DNA from: Topomyia yanbarensis
Taxonomy: Eukaryota; Arthropoda; Insecta; Diptera; Culicidae
Length of the DNA stretch: 64,000 nt
Direction of reading: 5' to 3'
NCBI RefSeq assembly: GCF_030247195.1
Contig: NC_080671.1
Span: forward strand, 105,015,845-105,079,844
Shown here: piece after piece, positions 9,939 to 21,058 of the stretch
How positions within the stretch are numbered: the first letter of the stretch is position 1
How the letters are laid out: each line of letters opens with the position of its first letter
Program-made: the position numbers and the translations under genes
The notes under the pieces: model-generated
Seen by the model: only the letters and a program-made list of their open reading frames with translations
What the model was told of the DNA's origin: nothing
The model's database searches: none

Positions 9939-12028
9939 GTGAGTGTTGTTTCTTTCACAAATCATCATGTTAGTAACAAATGCTTCACTTGCTTCTAAAC
10001 AGCCACTATTGTGAATGTTGGTAAAATTGGAATGCAGGGCCTGAATTGCGTAGCATGTCCGAAATTGATCCGAGAAGATATTGCGATGGGTTCTTCATCT
10101 GGTCTTATTAGACTATTGAACTACAGAAAAATTACCAAAACAAAACGACTGGAGCCGGATCGACTTACCGACGGGGTTACGTCTTTGGACTATAACACCA
10201 CCGACGATGTTTTGGCAGTAGCCTACCAGAGTGGAATGGTTAATCTGTACGGTATGAAAAACCACAGCCGGGAGGCGACGATAAAGCTTGAGTGAGTATT
10301 GCTTTGTTTTGTTGTATTCCTGTATAATGTAAAATTAAGGGGAGAGTGGGGTAATATGAGCAATTCTATACTGAAGGTTGTAGCATAATAGACCTACCTG
10401 TTCGATTTCGCTTATTTATAAGCCATTAATTTGTACATATCAATTGCATTGAGTACTAAACGTATGCATGCTATTCCAATGTGAGAAAAACATTGCTCCA
10501 ATTTTGCCAAGCATTTTTTTTATTATTTCGATTATAGATGTTTTAATTTTAAGGTCATTCGCCTCTTCGGGTTAGAAAAATTTCTTATGATTTTTGTTTA
10601 ACCCTGTGTGCGGGGTCGGGACTCGAACCCATGTGCACTGCGTACCAACTATGCTACGCCCACCCCCTCAATGCTACGCCCACCCCCTCAAAACAATAGC
10701 TTGGGGTAATTGACAAGGTTGAGCACTGTCCATAATCGCAAGTCAGCCCCATGTTCTATGGGATTCCCTAGCTACATGGAAGTGACACGATTTTAGGCAG
10801 AGCAAGTGAATTCAATTATTCCATTCTCTGTGATGGGACTTGCAAGCTTAAAAAGTAGATGTAAAAGTGATCCAGTATTGTATCTGAAGATTAGAAAATG
10901 TAGTCATTCCAAATACAGCGTTACTCATTCAAATATCAATTTAATGTTAGTGGATTCACGATTTTACTAAAAATTTGAGTATAAATACGTAGAGGAATGG
11001 AATATGAGATTTATTCGGCGATATATTGATATTTTTCTATTATTTTGCCTACTTAAACTGTATTTGTGTATTTATTCCTAGTTACCTACCTGTATATACG
11101 ATAAAAGACCTGTTTTTTTGTTTCCAGCGCAACGAAGGCCCGTTTTCATCCGACAAACCTGTTCCTTCTGTCTGTCGCTTCCAAAACTGGTGCTGTAATG
11201 ATGTACGATACTGAGTCTAAAAAGATCACCTATATTCAACTGGATGCGCATGGCACTTCTTGTCGAGAAATTATCATGGCCGCCAGCCGTCCGGATACTC
11301 TCTTCAGTATTGGGTACGATAATGTGATGAACATTTTTGACACGCGCAAAAAACTGATTGCTTCCCAAATCAGTTCCCGCTTCTCATTCGAATCACTGGC
11401 GGTGTCCGAGTGTGGGGGATTCTTTTGCACCGGAAATCGAAACGGCGAAGTTTACGGATATGATATGAGATATTTAGTTGAACCTATCAAAATAAAGGCA
11501 ATTCATACCGGTGTTGTGAATAGTATTGCCTTCGTTCCAAAACCGATAAGAAGGGAAAAGAGCCGGCTTAGTTTGGATCATTTACAATTTTCCAAGTCAT
11601 CTGAAGTGACGGTAAAAACTGTTTTGGAATCTACTTTTCTTTGTCCTGATCTAGGATCTGGTCAAGACAGTTACCAGCGGCGACGACATTCGATGGGTCC
11701 GGGGCCTTCACGGAAAAGCGCCGAGCCCCGCGTCGATCTCAATGTAGGATACTTGGACGATAATTTGGATCTGGATAAAACCCTGCGTAAAACTGATCAG
11801 GCTAGAGGGTTGAACATCGTTAAAAGCGTGATAGAGAAAAGATTGATCATGAAGCAACCCTGCACAGATCGCATCAAACGTTCTGCTGTAACATTGGAGA
11901 ACATACTGGAAGTAACGGAAGTTGATGGCAGCCGTACGTTGACGGAGATTTCGCCTAGTTCCAATAAAGAAAATCTCAAGCGGTGCTTCCATACAAACAC
12001 TGCATCCCCACTCAGTCAATATGAATAA
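9746..12028 (+). CDS. NEDD1: NEDD1-like WD40 protein, copy B (complete, short C-terminus)
   Basis: Exons 9746-9938, 10003-10291 and 11128-12028 sum to 1383 nt and encode 460 residues. They have GT/AG junctions and the same phases as copy A. WD40 strands include SGLIRLLNYRK, SGMVNLYGMKN, TGAVMMYDTES, YDNVMNIFDTRK and NGEVYGYDMRYL. The end of the propeller (AIHTGVVNSIAFVP) aligns with the last NEDD1 blade. The roughly 200 residues after it are polar. I see no long helical segment like the C-terminal gamma-tubulin-binding part of NEDD1, which in human spans the end of a roughly 660-residue protein. The stop (TAA, 12026-12028) is followed by a poly(A) signal, so the short form looks real. Diverged, intact and possibly functional; a truncated paralogue is the likeliest reading. 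Confidence 0.72.
10003..10291 (+). CDS. NEDD1: NEDD1-like copy B, exon 2
   Basis: A 64-bp intron precedes it (9939-10002, acceptor TTCTAAACAG). Ends before the donor GTGAGT at 10292. Encodes PTIVNVGKIGMQGLNCVACP onward. Two residues shorter than copy A near its end. Confidence 0.82.
10512..10690 (-). mobile_element. tRNA-derived SINE (family 1) in NEDD1 copy B intron 2
   Basis: On the minus strand it has a Pol III A-box-like TAGCATAGTTGG and B-box GGTTCGAGTCCC. A body with AAGAGGCGAATGACCTTAA follows, then a tail CTATAATCGAAATAATAAAA. The first about 20 bp (a CCACCCCCTCAATGCTACGC unit) are duplicated. It resembles the tRNA-related Feilai-type SINEs of Aedes. Confidence 0.7.
11128..12028 (+). 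CDS. NEDD1: NEDD1-like copy B, exon 3 (terminal)
   Basis: Acceptor TTTGTTTCCAG ends at 11127 after an 836-bp intron that contains a SINE. Encodes ATKARFHPTNLFLLSVASKT through the last blade, then a polar tail ending ASPLSQYE. The linker is shortened relative to copy A, and the downstream gamma-tubulin-binding helix of the family is not encoded. Confidence 0.8.
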
Positions 12029-12208
12029 ATCTTATATTTTGTTAGACAAAATGCCAATAGGGTGCCAAAGTGACAAATAGTGGAGTTGGAGCAAGTAGGA
12101 GTTAGTAGTATGTATGTATGTATGTAATAAGTGTGTAAAAGTCGCGATGCAGAACCACTGGTTGGTGAGTGTCTTTACAGTCTACTTTTGAACGATTTTT
12201 TATATGTA

Positions 12209-12225
12209 TTAATGAATAAACTTTA
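12209..12225 (+). terminator. Poly(A) signal for NEDD1 copy B
   Basis: AATAAA within GAATAAACTTTAG, about 185 bp after the stop codon, with T-rich sequence after it. An ATGT microsatellite (about 12108-12126) lies in the 3' UTR. Confidence 0.55.
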
Positions 12226-12935
12226 GTCATTTTTTGAAATCATTTTTACATCCTTTTGTAGGATAAAATTCGTCCTACTTTTCCCAAAACAAAACTGAGA
12301 CAGTTGAAAACCATAAAAATAAACAGTGGGTTGTGAGTACCAAATAGTACAAATCACGCATATTGCATTGCCCAACTTTTCCGAGATAAGATTAATCGCA
12401 AAATACTCCGTCTCCACAAGTTTGCGTGCGAAAATGCCAGTTTTTATCGTCGAAGTGGCAAATTATCCAGACCAATTTACTCAAATGAGTGATAAATGTA
12501 ATGCCTGCTCTCTATTAATTCTTAGTTAAGTTCCCCCACAGTAGTTTGTGTGCTCAATGTCGTGCGAATTTTTCGGTTGTCAAAGCTGTATCATTGTGCA
12601 ACATTAGGCCTCACTATGTGGCCATTCACCTCTGGAACAGAACTGCTATCACTTTATGAAGATTTTGTAAAGGGTATTCAAAGATGGCCGCCTTTTTAAA
12701 AAAATTTCAGCTGACTTAATATCCATTTTAGGACGCTCAAAACTTTTTCATATTGTCTTCACGAATACAATCAACAGTTCTTCAGCGGCAGCATCAGTTT
12801 GTTTACAATCCTCGATAAAAATTTTCGAAAATTATACAGCGAATTCGATCTTTTTTTTAACAAAAGCCAGGCAAATTGAAAATGATCATTGATCACTAGA
12901 GTAATGCGTTGCTGACTAACAGAATAGATGAAAAG

Positions 12936-13183
12936 CAGGAGCGGACCCAGAAAAAAAATTTCGGGAGGGGTCTGAAATTTCGGGTTTTAAAAAACTTTGT
13001 ACAATTTGTTATACGTAATAACCATATTTAATGAATAGTTAGTTTTGTGAGTAAAATTTGGTTTGGGACTATTTTGAGTTTAAAACTAATATAAACTTGA
13101 AACTAATTTAAAATTTCTCAACAAGTAAACACATTTCGGAGGGGGTCCAGACCCCCAAGACCCTCCCGTTGGATCCGCCACTG
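12936..13183. mobile_element. hAT-type MITE, 248 bp
   Basis: Starts CAGGAGCGGACCCAG and ends with the complement CGGATCCGCCACTG. Flanked by 8-bp duplications ATGAAAAG (12928) and ATGAGAAG (13184), which differ by one base. The TIR and the 8-bp duplication are the hAT signature. Confidence 0.75.
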
Positions 13184-14262
13184 ATGAGAAGCAACGGTCC
13201 CGGTCGCCGGAATTCAAGATTTTCGATAAAAAATTTCGAGAATTGATCGCGAAAAACTTTCGTACGTATCGGTTTACACAATTAGTAAGAACTTAGATAA
13301 TGACGCTTATCATTAAAATACTACATAAACACAGGGTTGTTGCAGAAGACGTTAAAATAAAAAAGCGCGAAATCCGCGAGATTTTGCGCGGTATTCAAAC
13401 CAAAAAAATATTTCCTATAAATTTTTAAAACCATGTGAATCTTTTATTAATGGGCTAAACAAATCGTGTCTTGTTACTTGAAAATATTCCTAGTTTTCAG
13501 AGTTATTTTGAAATATTCCAACCCAAAATATTTCCGAAAAAATGCCATAATTGTTGTATTAATGGATGTAATTTGGATTTATTTTAGTTTGTCTATATTG
13601 AGAATGCAAATAACATTCGTTCTAAAAAGCGATCCGTCATAATTCAGAATAAGGCTGGTCGGTGGTAAAACATGATGATGAGTAATGCTCTATCACTGAC
13701 CATAGACTTGGGTGGAAGGCAAAAGATTCTTCAGATTTCCTTTCAATCACTTCCATATGAACCTGCCTAGTCCTAGTTTTCCGCTCCAAGTTTCTAAATT
13801 ATGATTCGCTTTTGAATACCTAGCCGTCTTTCAATTTCATAGCTTTCGTTTCTCTTAGTCTTAAATTTGCCGAAAATAGCCAACAAAAACGATACAGTAA
13901 AATATGATACGCAACAATACATGAGCGACGAAAATTCTTATTGCCTTACCGCAGACTGTGCATCCACATGCTTCCCATTCGACTAACGAACAATGAATGT
14001 GGCACTTAGCACAGAAATGAATGCGAGACTTATATAACTTCCCAATATTCGATTAGGTCTCTTATACTAAGTTCACACTACGAGTTAAAACATGTTTCAA
14101 CACTATGTTGATGAGTTTTGTTGTTGCCAATTATTATAAAATGATTCAACTCTGTAGTGTGAACATAGTATTAGCCATATTGGACTATATTTCATAGTCT
14201 ATTGAATTCCGCGCCACATTCGCAATTTTTTGTATTATATTTTGTATCGCAAACTAAACCGT

Positions 14263-14425
14263 ATATACACGGGGACGGGTATAGCGTTGTTGGTAAATTG
14301 ATTGCCTTGTACACAGCTCACCTGGGTTCGATTCCCAACCACGCACATAGGGTTATAGATTTTTCCAAAGAGATTTCTCAAACCCTAAGGTTAAAACCAC
14401 TATAATCAAAATAAAAAAATAAGCC
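14263..14425 (+). mobile_element. tRNA-derived SINE (family 1)
   Basis: Begins GGGGACGGGTATAGCGTTG. B-box GGGTTCGATTCCC near 14330. The same body (CAAACCCTAAGGTTAAAACC) and ATAATCAAAATAAAA tail as the copies at 10512 and 44124. It is not a tRNA gene: no acceptor-stem closure, and an A-rich tail follows. Confidence 0.75.
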
Positions 14426-15501
14426 GTATATCGTGAATTGTGGCATAAGATCATTCGGATACAACGCCGCTAAAAAAAATTCAACCATTCGTTACCGAAC
14501 GTTGTACCGAGAAACAAGCGCGTGTCATTCTCTCCGGTGCACAGTGAGACGGAATCCAAAAAAAGGCGGACATTGATATTTGCGACGAAACTATTGGTTA
14601 TAGCATTTTGATGTCTTCGGAAAGGTTTCTTTATTTTTTAAATAGTTTAATATTATGTTGGACAATTTTTATTTAAGGGGGTATATACGCAGATAAAAAA
14701 ATTGCAAGTTGTTGCCAAAATTGATAGTCATGTATGGAAAGATTGTATTTGATTTTATGAAACTTTGTTGAAGTAGCGAAATGGCTATCTGTTAAGCGAA
14801 AAAAGTTATTGGGTGAAATCGAAGTGCATATCGGAATACCCCCTTAAAAGTGTTTTTTTTTTTAGTTTAACTTTTTAGCTTTCTTTAACAAGAAATGGGC
14901 TATTGTTACATATATAAATCATAGGGCGATCTAGAGGGATCCTTGGAATAATGTGGGGTAGAATAGACTAGCGTTTCAATAAATTACTTGCACGAGCTGA
15001 AATTTCTGCGATCAAGCCCAAAATGCTGCCCAATGTCATACGAAATGCCCGCAAAAGAGCTGCTTTTTGAGTATCAAATGGGGTTGTGTCATTTAATCGA
15101 CGTTGTATTCTAAACCAGGTTCATTATAAATGGCATAAAATATCCTAAAAAACTTTATGCTATATTTAGGGTGAAATATAGCATAGTGCTTTCGCATAGG
15201 CCTGCTAAGCCAAGACAAGTTTCGGCTTCACTTGTGTCTCATCGGCGTAAACAGAACTTCTGTTCGAACGGGACATCACGTTTGATCAGTCGTTTGATTG
15301 AAACACATAGTGTGTTTTAGTTTTAAGGGATTTGCGTCAAGCCGGCGCTAATCTATTCCGACAATACGTTAGTGTCGGTTTCTGAAGAGGCGAAGCCGAA
15401 ACGCAACATAGTACTAAAAAACTTGTTTACTTGTGAAAATCATCTGAAAAATAGCGGAGTTCAATGTCACATACATCAAGGATACATCAAGCACCCTGTA
15501 C

Positions 15502-17801
15502 CAGGGTTGTTAATACGATACATTTTTCACGATAATTTATCGGCGTTACTCGTTAACGATAATGTATCGTCATCGGAAACTCCGTTAACGATAATGTATC
15601 GTCGCCTTCATCGTCATCGTCGATAATTATATCGTCGTATTCATCGTCATCGTCGGTTCATCGGTTATCGCGATACATTTTGCGTTACTTTCCCGTTTAT
15701 TGGAGTTGAAGTTGATGCGGTTAACTTTCAATTGTTGAGAAATAAATAGTTATTGAAGGACATGTTGTTGGCAGTTGAAAATCAATAGTTTTGGACATTT
15801 TCTATGCACAGTGGGATCTGACGATGCGTCAAAATGAAATTTTTTCAACTTTCCGGGAAAGTGCATTATATTGAAGGAAAAGTTTTTGGTAGTTGAAAAT
15901 CAATAATTTTGGACATTTTGAATACGTAGAAGGGTCCAACGATGTGTCAAAATGGAAATTTTTCTACTTTTCGAGTGAGTTGGTGCACAGTGTTTCTAAG
16001 CGGCAAAGAGGTGATCAAAATTGTTTTGACCATGAAGAAAACAAATTTTGTGCTATTGTGTAATTAGTAATTTTTAGCACGTAAAAACATATTGAAAAAA
16101 CTACTAAACCACTATTATTAGGCCATTCACAAGTTACACTACACATTTAAGTAGTGTGGTGATTAACAGATTTTATTATAATTTTAATTTAAACTAGAAG
16201 ATTTTGGATTTTAAAAAGGACAAAATACATATTTCCAATGTTTGATTTCCTTTTCTAGTTGGGAAGCTTTTAGCCCCCTCCTCCGTTTCTTCTCTCCACT
16301 ATGTAACAAGATGCTTCATGCTTCCTTCTTTTACCCTTAAATATGTAGTGTAATTTACAAACGGCATCATAATAGAGTTTTACTCGTTTTTTGAATACAG
16401 TGAAGACCCGTTTTTATCAGCTCCTTGGTGAATTTTAGGCTGATGAAACGATAACATTGACAAAATCGGCACATATTTTTTCTGGTTCTGAAGAGACGAA
16501 GTCGAAACGCATATTTTTTTTTCTTTTTAATAAACCGCAGCGGTTAAAACATTCTTCTTAAGTCCCTCGAGAAAGCCTCATAACCCGTTCTGATCATTTA
16601 GTAAAAATTTCCCTTAAGGAGGTCTTACAGTGCAGTATTTTTATTTTTGTATATTTTACATCTCTAAGATAAGAAAAATATGCTAAAGAAGGAGTTTACT
16701 CGAATTTGACTTGAACGTAGGATAGAGCCCACCAAAAGGTTTTGATAGTGTTTGTTTTACAGTCTCGTATTGGGATAGCTTCGTCTGCGGAAATTTGCGG
16801 CTTCCATACCAAGATATTGCTTTTTGGACACTAAAACGTTCGATAACTTCTAAGTTGGAAGAGATATAAATAAACTTACATTACAAAAATTCTATTTTTT
16901 TTTTCTTATGCAGAACAAAATCTTGGAACATTTTAAAATTCTACAAAATTACCAGGAAAGGTATTTTGAAAAAAAAAAAAAAAGCAATTTTCAGGGGTAT
17001 ATTAAAGAAATCTCCACAAATGTATATTAAAATCGACAGATAGACACATAGTCTCTTCAGCGAAGTTACTACCTAAGATATTCTCAACAACTTTTCCAAA
17101 TAAAGTTTTTTTTTTATTTTCATAAATGACCAAACAAAAACTTGCTTTTCAGCTTTGGAGGGATTAATCACCCAACTAATACTTTTTAAATGCAAAAAAT
17201 ATAACTAAACTTTGCTGAAGACACTATAGTTAAAAAATGTTTTTTCGTGGTTCAAGGAATTTCACCTTTTTGCCACTTTGGAAACACTGTGCACTGGTGA
17301 ATCCTCCTGTGAATTGAAAATGTCCAAAACGATCGATTTTCAACTGCCAACAACCTGCCCTTCAATATAAAAAGTTCACGAAAAATTGAAAATCTATTTT
17401 GACGCACCGACGGTACATTGAAAATGCCCAAAGCTATTAATTTTCACTTACCAATAGCTTCTTTAATATAATAAACTTTCCCCAAAAGTTGAACAAAATA
17501 CATTCTGACACATCGTCGAACCCCCTGTGTATTGAAAATGTCCAAAGCTATTGATTGTCAACTGCCAATAACTTTCCCTTCAATATAAAACCCTCCCGAA
17601 AAGTTGACAAAAAATTCCATTTTGACACATCGTCGGACCCCCCCCCCCCCCTGTGCATAGAAACTGCATCAACTTCAACTCCAATAAACGGGAAAGTAAC
17701 GCAAAATGTATCTGGATAACCACCGATGAATTATCGACGATGACGATGAATCCGTCGATACGTTATCGACGATGACGATTAACTATCGATTAACAACCCT
17801 G
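15502..17801. mobile_element. Non-autonomous hAT-type transposon, 2300 bp, perfect 8-bp TSD
   Basis: Ends CAGGGTTGTTAAT... on both sides, with CCCTGTAC duplicated exactly at 15494-15501 and 17802-17809. The outer 450-500 bp on each side are imperfect inverted copies with clusters of TATCGTC/GACGAT motifs (a subterminal repeat array) and the phrases GTTGAAGTTGATGC and AATAAACGGGAAAGTAACG. No transposase ORF. A shared repeat (about 16392-16655) recurs at about 32655-32905. Confidence 0.8.
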
Positions 17802-17809
17802 CCCTGTAC

Positions 17810-18144
17810 TTTTAGGGATCAAAAACTGCTACTCCTTCAATCGAATCAACATCCCTTCAACGCCAGGTATTGAAGTTGTCACTTGTCAAAAAACAATCAA
17901 AGGCATCCCTCCTAGGGCCATGATTCTCCAACGTGGTTGAAAACATTCTCCCGCCCCGACCGCTTCTTGGAACTTTAAAACCCACGGTACAGAGTGTCTG
18001 TACGACGATAATCGACCTTCGAGCATGCAAGACCTTTGTGACAACTTTAATATGACTATTCTGAACACAGGGGAAATGACACGGATTCCTAGACCACCAG
18101 TACAAGCAAGTGCACTAGACATATCTCTATGCTCGACATCACTA
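17810..18144 (+). mobile_element. Non-LTR endonuclease fragment, part 1
   Basis: Translation gives LLGIKNCYSFNRINIPST-like and FNMTILNTGEMTRIPRPP pieces, then SALDISLCSTS. This is the APE-type endonuclease block preceding the SDH motif of I/Jockey-type LINEs. Frames shift repeatedly. The same ORF resumes after the element at 18145-19517, and the hAT element at 15502-17801 also sits in this LINE. Confidence 0.65.
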
Positions 18145-19517
18145 GGGGAGACTGAGGAGACTTGATCCCCTTTTTTATTTTTCAATCCTACTCCGTGGAA
18201 TGATACAAAAACTATGTATTTTTTGTAGTTTTATATTGTTTCTAGGGTTGACTGATAATCATAAAAAAATTACATGGAAATATTATACTGAACATGAGCT
18301 ATGAGCATTTTTGGAAAACAACAAAAAACTGGAAAATTCTTTTAATAGTGGAGACTCGATCCCTAATTTGGGGACACTTGATTATTTTTTGAAAGCGTGT
18401 TTAAAAGAGCATATAGGGTAATAATCCTATTTTTACCCTTTTTCTATTATCATTCTACCCATCTGACGCCTTTGGTTAGAGCAGCGTCTGCCATATTTGC
18501 TCAACAAATGGTGTTGCGATAAATGGGGTACTCGATTAGAGTTTTTGCTGCGCTCAAACAGAAGATTTTCACCATTCTCAAGACAATTTTGTTATTATAT
18601 TGGTTCTTAATAAGAGGCGAATGATCTTAAGGCTAAAACCTCTATAATCGAAATAAAAAATGGCTCCTAATAACAAAGCAAAGAAGCTGAAATAATAAAA
18701 TTAATAATGAAATAATGTGGTACCCCTCCCTAATAGGACAAAAATAGGTACCTAACCCCATTCAATGTTATAAATGTATTGTGGTATTGATTAAATTGTT
18801 GTGATTACATATTACTATTTTTGTTACTACATATTACGAATCTCTCACAAGATTTTTTTACAAATTCCCCAAATCTTTGTGCAATTATTTGAAAGCTGTC
18901 GTCATTATGGTTGAGGAACGTCAAATGTGGGATGCATGGTTGCTACGTATACCGTAGTAAACAATTACAGTTAAGTTTCTGTACGATGAAGCGTTAATTT
19001 TTGACAGTATTTTTTTTTGTAATTTTATGGCAACAATCGTTTCAATTGTTCTGGTGTGAATTTGGTTATTTTCGGTGGTGTGTATGAAGCATAACGAAGG
19101 GGATCAAATCTCCACGAATTTGAAGGGATCAAGTGAACCCATAGCATCTATTTCAGCAAACTTTAGTACAAGTATAGTTGAACAAAAAAATCAGCTCAAT
19201 CATAACGTATTCATATAATTGACATTCTCCTGTAATTCTGTATGCAAAATTATAGTATGTAGTGGGTGACTTTATCTATTGTATAAAAGTTTGAAAATTT
19301 AGAAAATAAATCTTCTTCAGTTCTTCTGAGATGTTTTTCTTTGAATCGGTAAAAATTCGGTAACACATGTCCAATTTATTTTTTTGTGTTAAAGAAACTT
19401 ATGTTTAGATAAAGTTGCGCAACTTTCTAGTATATTCGATTAATGTATTCTGATCCGCCTTTGACTTACAATGATGGGATCAAGTCTGCCCGGGGATCAA
19501 GTCTCCTCAGTCTCCCC
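18145..19517. mobile_element. TIR element, 1373 bp, TA target duplication, inside the LINE endonuclease
   Basis: Perfect 26-bp inverted ends (first 20 bases GGGGAGACTGAGGAGACTTG) are flanked by TA at 18143 and 19518. Interior copies of related GGGATCAAGTCTCC motifs occur. It carries a fragment of the TTAGAGCAG...GTCTGC repeat (about 18418-18545) and a SINE tail piece (about 18605-18660). No transposase ORF. TA duplication suggests Tc1/mariner-type mobilisation. Confidence 0.75.
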
Positions 19518-19519
19518 TA

Positions 19520-20240
19520 CGGTTATATTGCAAGTGGAAAGTGATACCACCTGCCGATTGTAATTGCAATCACTACTGGTTTAAAACCATCGGACTCAAT
19601 CAATATTCCCTATGACCTCACACGAAACATTGGTTGGAAGACCTACGCTGCTGCGATATCCAAAACTATCAATTCCCTAGGGGTCCGTGAAGTCGTTGTT
19701 AGGGGTCCGCGAAGAAAAATTTATTTTCCGAGTAGATGTTGAAATTGTTCCCTAACAGGCTGAAAATCATTTATGGATAGCAAACAAAATCAATGTTTAA
19801 CCGTGAGGGTCCGCAACCACACAGGGTGATTTCTAAAGGGTTCCGTGATACGACAAAGGTTGAGAACCGCTGCCTTAGAGTATGCTGTACAAGTATGGGC
19901 GCCATACAACGCCGTCCAAAGTAATCGGTTGAAGCTTTTTACGATTTGCTTTCAGAAAACTGCCTTGGAACGACCCTATCCGTCTTCCACCGTATAATAA
20001 TAGATGCATGTTGCTAGATTTGCCAACGTTAGTCTCGCCGCTTTTTCTCGCAAAGAATGTTCATCTACGCTATCGAACAATGTTGGCTGTCCAGAGATCC
20101 TTTCTAGGGTTAATTTCCTCTTGGTATAAGGAATCGTCCACCTCTGTGGATTCCTAGACACCGTACAGCTTATGGCAAGAATAACCCGGTAGACAGATGT
20201 TGCAGCAAATTACACGAATCTGCTTTAGTTTATGACCCCC
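19520..20240 (+). mobile_element. Non-LTR fragment, part 2 (endonuclease end and RT C-terminus)
   Basis: Just after the inserted element come LPIVIAITTGLKPSDSIN- and NIGWKTYAAAISK-like pieces (end of the endonuclease). At about 19872-20150 lie LEYAVQVWAPYNAVQ and LPWNDPIRLPPYNNRCMLLD-like pieces, typical of the RT thumb of Jockey/I-type LINEs. The RT core is deleted. An hAT-like MITE with the end GGTTGAGAACCGCTG (about 19680-19871) sits between the two parts. Confidence 0.6.
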
Positions 20241-20628
20241 GTAGTATGTTATAAGTTAGCAATAATGTTTTTTAATATTGACATTAACAATAATATTAAG
20301 AGTAATTTGTACGGGATATGCCGAAGACGAAATAAATAAATAAATTAATATTCCATACCTGGACATAAACACGTATAAGCGACAAAATAAACTGCATTTT
20401 GATTCTAAAACCCCTGCAAAAAACAAGGAATATTCGTATCAAATATATTGAAACTTTGATTCAAATTTATGCATTTAGTTGAACCAAAAACAAATTGGTT
20501 GGTTCCACAATACTATTATTTGAAACAAAAATACTTAAAAAGCGTTTGACTGTGTTTGGTACGATCTCCATTTTGTTGTATCACACTAATAAAAAAAAAT
20601 GGACGCATCGGAGGTCGAGAGTAAATAA

Positions 20629-21058
20629 CCCAAGTAGCACGCTTTGTTACTGTATAGTATTTGTAACTCCCTTGGTAACAACTATGTTATGGAAAAAGCG
20701 CGCTTTGTTTGTATGTTGTGCAACATGTTCCTAATTGCAGCAAATTAATGAAAACAATAGCTGTGCCATTTGACGAGCACTGGCTAGTTGGGCAGTTCTG
20801 TTTAGGGTGGAATGGCAAACAAAGAGGCATTTGCAACTTGTTAGACTGATTGTGCATGTTAGCAAAGTTTCTGATTAGTTTCACAACTGTTATTGATGTT
20901 TGCATACTTAACACTATTGGCCAGCTCTATAGTTACATAGTTGCACAATCAATTTAAAAACCCGTGGAAATTCTTTTCAAATATATCCAACAATAAAAAT
21001 TTTGTGTAGCAGTTGTGCAACATTTAAAACATTCAACAAGTTGCAATTGCTACTTGGG
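20629..21058. mobile_element. MITE with CCCAAGTAGCA inverted ends
   Basis: Left end CCCAAGTAGCACGC; right end is the complement of CCCAAGTAGCAATTGC. 430 bp, with internal inverted TTGTGCAAC motifs. No coding potential. Confidence 0.6.

Larger units (their letters stand above)
12236..15493. other. No host gene seen apart from listed repeats
   Basis: AT-rich intergenic sequence. Apart from the hAT MITE and the SINE it contains short repeats, such as a pair at about 14677 and 14840 around ATACCCCCTTAA, and no convincing exon on either strand. Confidence 0.5.

Noticed and set aside
14263..14360. tRNA gene (A- and B-box present)
   Set aside because: No acceptor-stem pairing, and it is followed by the SINE body and A-rich tail seen in two other copies.
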